Notes: generated by a model not told the origin, from the letters alone. A stretch of 42,793 nucleotides of DNA from Bacteroidota bacterium (GCA_023422565.1 JAFAGR010000002.1:1-42793), one strand, 5' to 3'; numbered from the stretch's first letter, positions 32,482 through 41,425 are shown. A program made the numbers and translations.

Positions 32482-33471
32482 ATGCCACAGCTCAAGAACC
32501 GTCAATTCCTTGATTTTGAGAAACCTATCAAGGATCTGTACGACCAAGTAGAACAACTCAGGCATACCCAGGAAAAGTCAAAAACCGACATGAGTTCTGC
32601 GATCTTTTCTCTCGAGCAAAAGATCATCGAAACCAAGAAGAATCTCACTGAGAACCTTACGCCCTGGCACCGGGTTCAATTGAGCCGCCATCCTGACCGA
32701 CCTTATACTTTAAAGTATATCGAAAAGATGACAACCGACTTTATTGAGTTGCATGGCGACAGAAATGTGCGGGATGATAAGGCCATGGTTGGCGGGTTTG
32801 CAAAACTTGATGATCAAACGGTGATGATCATCGGCCAGCAAAAAGGAAACAATACCAAAACACGGCAACTGCGAAATTTCGGAATGGCAAATCCCGAGGG
32901 TTACCGCAAGGCGCTGCGATTAATGAAGCTTTCCGAGAAGTTTAATAAGCCTGTCATTACCTTAATAGACACACCCGGTGCTTACCCGGGGCTGGAAGCA
33001 GAAGAGCGGGGACAAGGCGAAGCCATCGCCAGGAATATTTATGAGATGATTCGTTTACGCGTTCCCGTTATATGTGTGATCATTGGTGAAGGTGCAAGCG
33101 GTGGAGCTTTAGGAATCGGTGTGGGCGATAAGGTTGCGATGATGGAAAATACCTGGTACACGGTGATATCTCCCGAAAGTTGCAGTTCCATTTTGTGGCG
33201 CAGCTGGGATAAGAAGGAAGTGGCAGCAGAGCAACTTCGGCTTACGGGTAAAGATATGCTGGGCTTCGGTTTGGTTGACGATGTAATACCTGAACCACTT
33301 GGCGGCGCCCATTGGGATTATGATGAAGCGGCGGCATTGTTGAAAAATTACCTGGTTCCCACCATCAAACAGTTACAAACTATCGACCCCGATACCCGCG
33401 TGCGCGACAGGATAGAAAAGTTTGAAAAAATGGGCTTCTGGGAGGAATTCAATGAATCATCTGCTGTATAA
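32482..33471 (+). CDS. accA: Acetyl-CoA carboxylase carboxyltransferase subunit alpha
   Basis: The 329-residue protein matches AccA along its length (usual 310-330). It begins with the coiled FLDFEKPIKDLYDQVEQL helix. It contains LSRHPDRPYTLKYIEKM, FIELHGDRNVRDDKAMVGGFAKL, QQKGNNTKTRQLRNFGMANPEGYRKALRLMKLSEKF, LIDTPGAYPGLEAEERGQGEAIARN and the oxyanion-loop GEGASGGALGIGVGD. It pairs with AccD, encoded elsewhere, to transfer the carboxyl group from biotin to acetyl-CoA in fatty acid synthesis. It is followed after 27 bases by the Gfo/Idh/MocA gene, so the two are likely cotranscribed. The promoter is unclear; a TACTTTTA sequence lies near 32446. Confidence 0.97.
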   Translation: MPQLKNRQFLDFEKPIKDLYDQVEQLRHTQEKSKTDMSSAIFSLEQKIIETKKNLTENLTPWHRVQLSRHPDRPYTLKYIEKMTTDFIELHGDRNVRDDKAMVGGFAKLDDQTVMIIGQQKGNNTKTRQLRNFGMANPEGYRKALRLMKLSEKFNKPVITLIDTPGAYPGLEAEERGQGEAIARNIYEMIRLRVPVICVIIGEGASGGALGIGVGDKVAMMENTWYTVISPESCSSILWRSWDKKEVAAEQLRLTGKDMLGFGLVDDVIPEPLGGAHWDYDEAAALLKNYLVPTIKQLQTIDPDTRVRDRIEKFEKMGFWEEFNESSAV

Positions 33472-33498
33472 ACTCCACTATCTTCACTCAACTTCACT

Positions 33499-34467
33499 AT
33501 GCTAAAGATCGGCGTTTTTGGTGTCGGACACCTGGGAAAGTTTCACCTGAACAACTGGCTGGAAATTCCCGGTACACAGATCACGGGATTTTTCGATCCT
33601 GACGATCACCATGCGCAACTGGTTGCTGAGAAATACCAGATCACCCGATTCACGGATGCTGAGGCGCTGATGGATTCGGTGGACGCGGTTGATATCATCG
33701 CCCCTACGATTCATCATTTTACATTGTGCGAAATGGCCATGCGTAAGGGCAAACATGTATTTGTTGAAAAGCCGCTGGCTAATACCATGGAGGAGGCCAG
33801 GCTTTTGGTAAAACTTGCACAGGAATCAAATGTAAAATTCCAGGTGGGCCATGTAGAAAGATTCAACCCCGCTTTTCTTGCACTCAGCGAAATGGAACTT
33901 CAACCCATGTTTATTGAAGTGCATCGCCTCGCTCAGTTCAATCCACGCGGCACAGATGTGAGCGTGATCCTTGATCTCATGATCCACGATATTGATATCA
34001 TTCTAAAACTTGTGAAGAGTAACGTGAATTATATCTCCGCCAATGGAGTTGCCGTGATGAGTGATACGCCTGATATCGCCAACGTTCGAATTGAATTTGA
34101 TAATGGCTGTGTGGCTAACCTCACATCAAGCCGCATCTCACTGAAGAAAATGAGAAAGATGCGGGTGTTCCAAAAAGACGCCTACATCGGCATCGACTTC
34201 CTCGATAAAAAAGCCGAGATCATTAAACTGAATGCTCCGGGTGATAAAAACGTTTTCACTTTTGATATAGAAACTAACCACGGGAAGAAAACCATCGCCA
34301 TTGCAAACCCTGCGGTTAGCGACGGAAACGCCATAAAGATGGAACTCGAATCTTTTACGCAGTCGATCCTTGAAAATAAAGAGACCGCCGTAACCATATT
34401 CGACGGATTCAGCGCAATGGAAGTGGCGCATAAAATTCTCGGCAAGATCGGCCAGAAACAACCGTAG
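33499..34467 (+). CDS. Gfo/Idh/MocA family NAD(P)-dependent sugar dehydrogenase
   Basis: The 322-residue protein has an N-terminal Rossmann fold (IGVFGVGHLGKFHLNN, GxGxxG at about 8-13) and the family signature VFVEKPLANT with Lys91. The C-terminal domain has FQVGHVERFNPAFLAL and an LDLMIHDIDIILKLV motif, close to the sugar-nucleotide dehydrogenase branch (UDP-GlcNAc 3-dehydrogenase, GnnA/WlbA-like). That would make 3-amino sugars for lipid A or surface glycans, but this is inference. Its position between accA and a sugar-phosphate transferase agrees with an envelope role. It ends 14 bases before the transferase TTG start. Confidence 0.88.
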   Translation: MLKIGVFGVGHLGKFHLNNWLEIPGTQITGFFDPDDHHAQLVAEKYQITRFTDAEALMDSVDAVDIIAPTIHHFTLCEMAMRKGKHVFVEKPLANTMEEARLLVKLAQESNVKFQVGHVERFNPAFLALSEMELQPMFIEVHRLAQFNPRGTDVSVILDLMIHDIDIILKLVKSNVNYISANGVAVMSDTPDIANVRIEFDNGCVANLTSSRISLKKMRKMRVFQKDAYIGIDFLDKKAEIIKLNAPGDKNVFTFDIETNHGKKTIAIANPAVSDGNAIKMELESFTQSILENKETAVTIFDGFSAMEVAHKILGKIGQKQP

Positions 34468-34481
34468 TAACAGTATGCCCT

Positions 34482-35876
34482 TTGAAACAACCAAGGATAC
34501 ATATTAGCTGGTATGTAATTACCGACCTTGCAATTGCCATACTCACATGGCTTTCTTTTTATTATCTCCGAACCGTCATCTACGATTATACCTTCAGCAT
34601 CCCGCCGGGATTCTATCTTGGCCTGCTTTTATATGCCGCGGGTTGGCTCACCTTAAACTTCCTGTCCGGAACTTATACTTCCGTATACCAAAAATCACGG
34701 GTTGCCGAGTTGGCAAGAACTTTTATCATAAGCCTTATCGGATGTTTGTTCCTTCTTTTCTTTTTTGTTTTGAAAAATCCGCAGTATGATAATTACAATT
34801 ACTATTTAGAGTTCTACAGCTTGCTTTTCCCGATGTTGATCGCCACTTCAGCGGCAAGAATGATCTTGCTGGGCATTGCAAAAAAACAGTTACGGGAAAA
34901 GTCAGTCTACTTTAATGCTTTAATTGTAGGCACACCAAATGAAGCGCGCGATTTCGCTACCAGTTTCTCCAACACGGTTGACCAGGGCGGATACAGGCTT
35001 GCAGGCTTTTACAATCTTTCAGAAGAAAAAATATCTGCTACAAACAACATCCCTGAATTTGATAAAACCACTTCCCTGCCAGATGTAATTAATCAATTAA
35101 ATGCTGAAGAAGTAATAATTACAGTTGACAAAAACAAACGTGCGCTGATTACCTCGGTGCTTCAGCAACTTAGCAATCGCGAGGTGAACATTAAGATCAC
35201 TCCAGACATGCTTGATATTTTAAGCGGCGCACTTCACACGAGTAATGTTATGGGCGTTCCCCTGATCGATCTTCATTCAGGTTTGCTGCCCAACTGGCAG
35301 CAGAATTTAAAACGATTCATAGATGTATCAGTATCCGTTTTTTCAATGATCCTATTGTTCCCCTTTTTAGTTTTTGTATGGATCCGCGTAAAGTTGTCAT
35401 CACCCGGGAAAGCGATCTTCAGCCAGGAGAGGATCGGTTACAAGGGCCGTCCTTTCACTATGTACAAGTTTCGATCAATGTATGAAAACGCCGAGAGTAA
35501 TGGCCCGCAACTTAGCAGCGATCATGATACCCGCATAACTAAATTCGGAAAGTTCATGCGAAAGTGGCGCATAGACGAACTACCGCAATTCTGGAATATA
35601 CTAAAAGGAGAAATGAGCCTGGTGGGCCCACGCCCAGAAAGAAAGTTCTACATCGATCAAATAGTAGCCCTGCACCCGGAATACAAATATCTGTTTAAAG
35701 TAAAGCCGGGGCTCACAAGCTGGGGCATGGTAAAATACGGCTATGCTTCCTCCATTGAAGAAATGATAGACCGCATGCCTTACGATCTTTTGTATGTAGA
35801 GAATGTAACTCTCGCGCTGGACTTTAAGATCATGTTGCACACACTTAGAATAATTCTTGCGGGGAAGGGGAAGTGA
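34482..35876 (+). CDS. Polyprenyl-phosphate sugar-1-phosphate transferase (exopolysaccharide initiation type)
   Basis: The 464-residue protein has about four helices in its first 140 residues, a central Rossmann-like part (FNALIVGTPNEARDFATSF, GYRLAGFYN, EVIITVDKN) and a C-terminal Bac_transf domain from about residue 275. That domain has a membrane hairpin (IDVSVSVFSMILLFPFLVFVWIRV) and the motifs FSQERIGYKGRPFTMYKFRSMYENAE, MRKWRIDELPQFWNILKGEMSLVGPRPE and VKPGLTSWGMVKYGYASS. Such enzymes start glycan chains by moving a sugar-1-phosphate from a nucleotide sugar to undecaprenyl phosphate. The only usable start is TTG at 34482 (an upstream ATG is out of frame); it follows the dehydrogenase by 14 bases. 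Confidence 0.9.
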   Translation: MKQPRIHISWYVITDLAIAILTWLSFYYLRTVIYDYTFSIPPGFYLGLLLYAAGWLTLNFLSGTYTSVYQKSRVAELARTFIISLIGCLFLLFFFVLKNPQYDNYNYYLEFYSLLFPMLIATSAARMILLGIAKKQLREKSVYFNALIVGTPNEARDFATSFSNTVDQGGYRLAGFYNLSEEKISATNNIPEFDKTTSLPDVINQLNAEEVIITVDKNKRALITSVLQQLSNREVNIKITPDMLDILSGALHTSNVMGVPLIDLHSGLLPNWQQNLKRFIDVSVSVFSMILLFPFLVFVWIRVKLSSPGKAIFSQERIGYKGRPFTMYKFRSMYENAESNGPQLSSDHDTRITKFGKFMRKWRIDELPQFWNILKGEMSLVGPRPERKFYIDQIVALHPEYKYLFKVKPGLTSWGMVKYGYASSIEEMIDRMPYDLLYVENVTLALDFKIMLHTLRIILAGKGK

Positions 35877-35890
35877 ATCATCGGCCAAGT

Positions 35891-35984
35891 GCCGAGGGTG
35901 TTATTCCGATCCGCCTGCCGATGCAGGTGTTATCACCTGCAAGGGCCGTAGTAAAGCGCATGCCTCGTTAACATCTGCAAGGGC
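35891..35984. repeat. Repeat and inverted-repeat cluster
   Basis: The 172-base spacer 35877-36048 holds TGCAGGTG-TTAT-CACCTGCA (35922-35941), two copies of GGTGTTAT (35897-35904, 35926-35933) and two copies of CTGCAAGGGC (35937-35946 and 35975-35984, 38 bases apart). Hairpins without T-runs; REP-like. A TATTTTCG sequence near 36025 may be the -7 box of the next gene. Confidence 0.45.
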
Positions 35985-36048
35985 AGGGAGACGCGAAAAT
36001 TAACCGCATTTCTCATTTCTTCACTATTTTCGAAAAAACTAGTCTGCT

Positions 36049-38757
36049 TTGAAGATTTTTCTGATAATCTTTTTTCTTTCGATCGGTTTTACCTCATCTG
36101 CCCAATCCTACTGGCAACAGCAGGTTGATATGGATCTTCGGGTTTCTTTGGATGAAAAGAAGCATTCACTCAGCGGCGATGTAAGCATGCTGTATCAAAA
36201 CAATTCGCCTGATACACTTGCATTTATCTGGATTCACCTCTGGCCAAATGCTTATAAAAACGACCGTACTGCTTTTAGTGACCAACAATTCCAACATCGC
36301 CGTAGAGACTTTTATTACAGCAGGGAAAGTGACAAGGGCTATATCAATCAGCTCTCATTCACAGTAAATGATCAAATTGCTCAAACCGTCGATCATCCGC
36401 AACATCAGGATATAATTCAGTTACTCCTTCCCTCGCCTCTCCTTCCCGGGCAATCTGCGAATATCAAAACTCCCTTTCACGTAAAACTGCCCGCCATCTT
36501 TTCACGAAGCGGGCATGCAGGACAGTTCTACCAAATTACGCAATGGTATCCCAAACCGGCAGTGTATGACCGCAAAGGATGGCACCCGATGCCTTACCTC
36601 GACCAAGGCGAATTTTATAGCGAATTCGGAACATTCAATGTGGAAATAACCGTTCCAGAAAAATATTTAGTTGCTGCTTCGGGTAACCTTCTCCGTGAGC
36701 AGGCATCAGATACCTTCAAAGTATACACTTACCGGCAGGAGAACATCCATGATTTTGCCTGGTTTGCCGGTAAAGATTTGGAGAAGGAAAGCATGACCAC
36801 CACGATTGGCGGAAAACCCGTAACGCTTTCGGTTTATTACAAAAAAGGAAAGGAAACAGTGTGGCAGAACAGCCTGAATGCTATGAAACAAGCCGTTGAA
36901 CTCAGGACCGAATGGATAGGACCATATCCTTACGATGTGGTGACGGTGGTAGAATCGCGCGATGCAAAAGGCGGGATGGAGTATCCGACAATAACCGTGG
37001 TTTCAGATCTCGGAAACACATTCATCAGAGATCAGATCATTCATCATGAAATCGGGCATAATTGGTTTTACGGCGTAATAGCCACCAATGAAAGACTGCA
37101 TCCCTGGATGGATGAGGGTATGAATACCTTTTACGATCTCCGCACAGATTCGGTATTGATGGAGCAGACTACAGGTAAACAAAAAAAATTCGCCCGGCAG
37201 TTCTCTGACAAATATGCAGAAAACGCAATGCTGTCCACCCTCTACAAGATGAAAATCGACCAACCCATTGAAACGCACTCCGGTCAATTCACGTCATTGA
37301 ACTATGGCTTGATAGCCTATAATAAAGCATCACAATGGATGCAGTTGCTGGAGAAAACCATGGGAAGGGAAAAATTCGACCTGCTGATGAGGCGTTATTA
37401 TTCTGAATGGAAATTCAAACACCCTTATCCGGAAGATTTTAAGGCTCTCGCAGAATCTGTTCATGGCGATTCCCTGGATCAGGTATTTGATCTTTTAAAA
37501 ACGAAAGGAATGCTTAAAGCACCGGTGAAAAAAAAAATCGCGCTAAAGCCGCTTCTAAGCGTTGATCCGGCCGACAACAACTTTGCAATTGCGATCGCAC
37601 CGGCGATCGGGTATAATATGTACGATAAAATTCAGGTTGGTGCTGTAATTCATAACTACAATCTTCCACTGTCAAACTTCCGTTTTGTAGCTGCGCCGCT
37701 GTATGCCACCGGTTCCAAATCCTTCAACGGCATAGGGCGCATGGAATACAACTTCTACTCCCACAATCACGGGCACCTAAAACTGTTTGCCACCGCATCA
37801 AAATTCAACATGAATGCCTTTACAGATGCAAAGGGCGAGACCGGTTATCTTTCATTCTTAAAACTTGTTCCGGGTGTTGAATACGAACTTCCTCGATCAT
37901 CACCCTTATCAACGACCCGCAGGTATGTTCGATTCAAACATTTCAACATTAAGGAAACCCTTCTGAGGTTTGAGCGGGATACCGTCACAAACACTTTCAC
38001 ACCCTTCTATCCTGAACAAAACCGTTACATCAACCAACTTCATATTGGCATAGAGAATAACAGAACCCTCTATCCTTATTCAGTTGCTTTACTGGCGGAA
38101 CAGGGAAAAGGATTTTTAAAAGCAAGTGCCACGGCAAACTACTTTTATAATTATGCCGGTGGAGGGGGAATGCAGGTCCGTGCATTTGCCGGTAAATTCT
38201 TTTATACGGGAGATAACACCATCACCAACCGTTTTGCGTTGGACAGGTACCATTTCAACATGACGGGCTCTAATGGTTATGAAGATTACACCTATTCAAA
38301 CTATTTTGTTGGGAGAAATGAATTTGAAGGCTTTGCTTCACAGCAGATCACGAATCGCGATGGCGCCTTTAAAGTTAGAACCGATCTGCTCAGCAGCAAA
38401 GTAGGAAGATCGGATGACTGGCTGGCAGCACTTAATTTCTCGAGCACAATTCCCAAAGAAATAAATCCATTATCAGTTCTGCCTTTTTCACTACCAATTA
38501 AGCTTTTCGCGGATATCGGAACCCATGCCGAAGCATGGAGCAAGGAGAATACTTCCGGAAAATTCCTTTACGATGCAGGCGTACAGCTGTCCATCTTTAA
38601 CGTACTTAACTTCTATTACCCGATCTTGTACAGTAAAGTGTACGAAGACTATTACAAAAGCGTGATCACAGAAAATAAGTTTACAAGCCGGATATCTTTC
38701 AGCATAGACCTTCAGAATGTTTCTTTACGAAAATACTTTCCTCAAATCCCATTTTGA
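36049..38757 (+). CDS. M1 family metallopeptidase with C-terminal barrel-like domain
   Basis: The 902-residue protein begins at TTG 36049 with a signal peptide (MKIFLIIFFLSIGFTSSAQ), which fixes the start. An aminopeptidase N-type beta domain and the catalytic domain follow. The zinc site is complete: HEIGH at 333-337 and the third ligand Glu356 (WMDEGMNTF), with 18 residues between; the exopeptidase motif is GGMEYP (308-313). The last ~390 residues (about 510-902) are unlike M1 domains. They show many alternating amphipathic strands with aromatic ends (for example FSSTIPKEINPLSVLPFSLPIKLF) and finish in a strand ending with Phe (LRKYFPQIPF), like an outer-membrane beta barrel. It may be a surface or periplasmic protease tethered to the outer membrane. 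The stop overlaps the next gene by 4 bases. Confidence 0.85.
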   Translation: MKIFLIIFFLSIGFTSSAQSYWQQQVDMDLRVSLDEKKHSLSGDVSMLYQNNSPDTLAFIWIHLWPNAYKNDRTAFSDQQFQHRRRDFYYSRESDKGYINQLSFTVNDQIAQTVDHPQHQDIIQLLLPSPLLPGQSANIKTPFHVKLPAIFSRSGHAGQFYQITQWYPKPAVYDRKGWHPMPYLDQGEFYSEFGTFNVEITVPEKYLVAASGNLLREQASDTFKVYTYRQENIHDFAWFAGKDLEKESMTTTIGGKPVTLSVYYKKGKETVWQNSLNAMKQAVELRTEWIGPYPYDVVTVVESRDAKGGMEYPTITVVSDLGNTFIRDQIIHHEIGHNWFYGVIATNERLHPWMDEGMNTFYDLRTDSVLMEQTTGKQKKFARQFSDKYAENAMLSTLYKMKIDQPIETHSGQFTSLNYGLIAYNKASQWMQLLEKTMGREKFDLLMRRYYSEWKFKHPYPEDFKALAESVHGDSLDQVFDLLKTKGMLKAPVKKKIALKPLLSVDPADNNFAIAIAPAIGYNMYDKIQVGAVIHNYNLPLSNFRFVAAPLYATGSKSFNGIGRMEYNFYSHNHGHLKLFATASKFNMNAFTDAKGETGYLSFLKLVPGVEYELPRSSPLSTTRRYVRFKHFNIKETLLRFERDTVTNTFTPFYPEQNRYINQLHIGIENNRTLYPYSVALLAEQGKGFLKASATANYFYNYAGGGGMQVRAFAGKFFYTGDNTITNRFALDRYHFNMTGSNGYEDYTYSNYFVGRNEFEGFASQQITNRDGAFKVRTDLLSSKVGRSDDWLAALNFSSTIPKEINPLSVLPFSLPIKLFADIGTHAEAWSKENTSGKFLYDAGVQLSIFNVLNFYYPILYSKVYEDYYKSVITENKFTSRISFSIDLQNVSLRKYFPQIPF

Positions 38758-39668
38758 ACCTGCGACTAATTCCATATCAAGAAATAGATAAAAGAAAGTG
38801 GGATGATTGTATACTCTCCTGTGCTAACGGCCTGGTTTATTCAACCTCTGCTTACCTTGATGCAATGTGTCCCGGCTGGAATGGAGTTGTGCTGAACGAT
38901 TACGAAGCAGTGATGGCGCTTCCGTGGAGAAAAAAGTGGAACATCCCTTATTTGTATCAACCTGCTTTTTTTCAACAGGGAGGTGTGATTTCACTCGATT
39001 CGCCAGACAACAACCTTGTTCAGTCTTTTATTGATGTTGCCGCGGAACATTACCGCTATGCTGCTATCACGCTGAACTTTGAAAATAACTTCCCCGAAGC
39101 CTATGCAGCGAAAGCGTCATTGAGAAATAATTTTATCATCCATCTTAAAAATGCGCAACCGGCATTTTCACATAAAGGAGACTATTTTCCGAAAAGGTTC
39201 CGCCGCGCCTCGAAAAATCCGCTGGCATATTCTGCCGATGAAGATTTTAAGACTGCGATAAAATTTTACCAAAAATTGTACGGCTCACGTTTGCCTTCAT
39301 TTAAGGCGCAGGACTATCAAAATTTTGAAAAGATCTGCAAAGTTTTTTTGTCAGATAACAATCTTTTGGTTAGAAAAGTTCATTACGAAAAAGAAATCGT
39401 GGCGCTTGTTCTGCTCCTTCATTTCAAAGACCGGTGGTACAATATGATCTCCTGCATCACCGAAAATGGAAAGAAACTACTGGCAAACTACTTCCTGTAC
39501 GGTAAGTTGTTGGAAGAACTTTCAGGAAGAGATGAAATCCTCGACCTAGAAGGATCGGACAAACCGGGAATTAAATTCTTTTATGAAAAGATGGCGGATG
39601 AAAATCAGGCGTACACGTTTATCTCGTACAACCATCTGCCCAAAATGGTCAGGTTATTTAAAAAGTAG
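38754..39668 (+). CDS. FemAB/GNAT-like acyl-CoA N-acyltransferase fold protein
   Basis: The 304-residue protein starts at TTG 38754, with TTGA shared by its start and the M1 peptidase stop, so translation is likely coupled. It has the double-GNAT/FemAB pattern seen in Bacteroidota: IPYQEIDKRKWDDCILSCANGLVYSTSAYLDAM, YEAVMALPWRKKWNIPYLYQPAFFQQGG, SRLPSFKAQDYQNFEKIC, then NMISCITENGKKLLANYFLYGKLLEEL and LDLEGSDKPGIKFFYEKMADENQAY. FemAB relatives transfer amino acids or acyl groups to peptidoglycan or lipids; the substrate is unknown. No signal peptide is present, so it acts in the cytoplasm. Its link with the peptidase is inferred from the overlap only. Confidence 0.8.
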   Translation: MNLRLIPYQEIDKRKWDDCILSCANGLVYSTSAYLDAMCPGWNGVVLNDYEAVMALPWRKKWNIPYLYQPAFFQQGGVISLDSPDNNLVQSFIDVAAEHYRYAAITLNFENNFPEAYAAKASLRNNFIIHLKNAQPAFSHKGDYFPKRFRRASKNPLAYSADEDFKTAIKFYQKLYGSRLPSFKAQDYQNFEKICKVFLSDNNLLVRKVHYEKEIVALVLLLHFKDRWYNMISCITENGKKLLANYFLYGKLLEELSGRDEILDLEGSDKPGIKFFYEKMADENQAYTFISYNHLPKMVRLFKK

Positions 39669-39800
39669 AATCAAACAAATAAACAAAGTCTGCCTTCACT
39701 TTGACCGGATTTTATCTATTCAAATCGTTTCAGGCAAAGCAGCAAAAGAATGCATAAGAGCCAAAGGGACTTTAAAAATCTCATAGCTCGATCTACTCAC

Positions 39801-39868
39801 AACTCAAAACTCACATGCCGACGCTTCGGTCGGCATCGAGACCGCTTCGCGCGTCTCGAACTCAAAAC
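39801..39868. repeat. Twin hairpin element flanked by a 10-base direct repeat
   Basis: AACTCAAAAC occurs at 39801-39810 and 39859-39868. Between are two hairpins with similar loops: ATGCCGAC-GCTTCG-GTCGGCAT (39815-39836) and CGAGAC-CGCTTCGCGC-GTCTCG (39837-39858). The 48-base insert is GC-rich in an AT-rich spacer. The layout looks like a small REP/MITE-like insertion with a duplicated target, or a duplicated micro-repeat split by the block. Confidence 0.55.
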
Positions 39869-39900
39869 CCATAACCATAACCCAAACCACCCTGCACCCT

Positions 39901-40737
39901 TCACCCCTTGTATATCATCAAAAAATGCTCCCCCTCCTGTATCGCGTGGCCGGCGTACAATTCTAGCTCACTGCTCCGCAATATGTTCACGATGAATCCT
40001 GCTTTTCGCAACCGTTCTACATAATCATTAAAGGCGTAAATGCGTACATGATCTTTTTGCCCAAACCGCCTTGATTGTTCCTTTTCATTTCGGATACCAG
40101 GATCCTCCAGTGTATAAGGAATTTGCTCAGAATAAGGAACCTGCAGAATTGCCCTGCCGCCGTTTTTAACTACACGATAAATTTCACGCATTGCTTTCGC
40201 GTCATCGGGAATATGCTCAAGGATATGATTACCTACCACCAAATCGAATGAAGTATCAGCATACGGAAGCTCCATCAAATCAGCTTCCCGCGCTTTCGAA
40301 TCGATATGTTTGTAAAAACCGGGATGAAGGTCTGCCGTAGTTACATCGGCCACACGTTTCAAATAATTATAAACGTGCTTTTCGGGTGAAAGATGAAGCA
40401 CCTTTTTTCCCTCCAAATCAAAATGCTCACCAAGCATTAGCAAAACCAGGCGTTCTCTTGCGGTGCTGAAACAATTCGGACAAATGATGTTCTTTCCATA
40501 ACCCGCAACAACGTGGCTTAGTTCTATTGCCGCCTTGTTTTCGCGTGAGGGAAGATCGTCGATAAACTTGGTGTAAGAATGCGCGCATACATTGCACTGA
40601 AATCCTGAACCCTTGTAACGCGCATAGCTGCGTCTGCTTATTCTCAGCTGAACATCTCGTAAAGTCTGCCGGTAAGCGCTTTGCAGCGGATGATAAATTC
40701 CTGCTCGCTTCAAAATACTGGTCAGGATCTTTTTCAA
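39901..40737 (-). CDS. Class I SAM-dependent methyltransferase with N-terminal zinc ribbon
   Basis: The 278-residue protein has two CxxC pairs, Cys48/Cys51 (FQCNVCAHS) and Cys86/Cys89 (ICPNCFS), likely a zinc ribbon. The methyltransferase domain follows: KKVLHLSPEKHVYNYLKRV at motif I (a variant, glycine motif replaced by LHLSPE), LPYADTSFDLVVGNHILEHIPDDAKAMREIYRVVKNGGRAILQVPYS and a final FIVNIL strand. The Methyltransf_11 core is clear; the substrate may be a lipid, sugar or small molecule. It follows ispD after only 7 bases, so the two share an operon, though no functional link is known. Confidence 0.85.
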   Translation of the reverse strand: MKKILTSILKRAGIYHPLQSAYRQTLRDVQLRISRRSYARYKGSGFQCNVCAHSYTKFIDDLPSRENKAAIELSHVVAGYGKNIICPNCFSTARERLVLLMLGEHFDLEGKKVLHLSPEKHVYNYLKRVADVTTADLHPGFYKHIDSKAREADLMELPYADTSFDLVVGNHILEHIPDDAKAMREIYRVVKNGGRAILQVPYSEQIPYTLEDPGIRNEKEQSRRFGQKDHVRIYAFNDYVERLRKAGFIVNILRSSELELYAGHAIQEGEHFLMIYKG

Positions 40738-40744
40738 AATGATT

Positions 40745-41425
40745 CTATGGGTTTACAGTCCTCGACGCCAGGAGCATTTCGGCATAAGTAAGATCGGCAG
40801 GGCGCGTCAGTTTAATATTCTCCTCTTCGCCGGGAATGAGATGTACCTTAATACCGAAGCCTTCCGCAACGGAGGCTTCATCAGTGAATCTTTCTTTATA
40901 ATCAATTTCAAATGCGGGCAGAATGATCTTGCTGTAAAAGGCTTGCGGAGTCTGCACCAGCTTTACCGAATCTCTGTCCAGCGCGGTATTGCCATCTTCG
41001 TTCACTACACGCAAACTGTCACGGCAATCTACCACCGGTATGGCCGAGCCGAACTGGAGAACAGCTTCGTAGCATCGCTCAATTAAAGCAGTGGTAACAA
41101 GGCAACGGACTGCATCGTGCACCATCACCACGGCGTCTCCTTCAACTAATTTTAATCCGTTTTGCACAGAATGAAACCTCGTTCGGCCACCAACGGTAAT
41201 GCGTACACGATCATAATTGAAATATGCATCAATTATCTCCTGGCCTGCAGATATTTTACTCTCTGGCAAAACCAGTATCACCTGCATGTGCGGATAAGAT
41301 CTCAAAAAAGCATCAACAGAATAAAAAAGTACCGGTTTGCCGGCTAATAAATGAAATTGCTTAGGCACGGGATGATTCATCCTCTTACCTTCTCCTCCCG
41401 CCACTATTATCGCGTACTTCTTCAT
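40745..41425 (-). CDS. ispD: 2-C-methyl-D-erythritol 4-phosphate cytidylyltransferase
   Basis: The 226-residue protein has IspD features: the N-terminal AIIVAGGEGKRM nucleotide loop, the KQFHLLAGKPVLFYSV segment, GGRTRFHSVQNGL, VHDAVR (the family HDA(A/V)RP), and KLVQTPQAFYSKIILPAFE. Cys replaces the usual Pro after VHDAVR. It makes CDP-methylerythritol in the MEP isoprenoid pathway of the cytoplasm. Length is normal (220-235). The gene precedes the zinc-ribbon methyltransferase by 7 bases. Its upstream spacer is occupied by a 16-base tandem repeat. Confidence 0.93.
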   Translation of the reverse strand: MKKYAIIVAGGEGKRMNHPVPKQFHLLAGKPVLFYSVDAFLRSYPHMQVILVLPESKISAGQEIIDAYFNYDRVRITVGGRTRFHSVQNGLKLVEGDAVVMVHDAVRCLVTTALIERCYEAVLQFGSAIPVVDCRDSLRVVNEDGNTALDRDSVKLVQTPQAFYSKIILPAFEIDYKERFTDEASVAEGFGIKVHLIPGEEENIKLTRPADLTYAEMLLASRTVNP

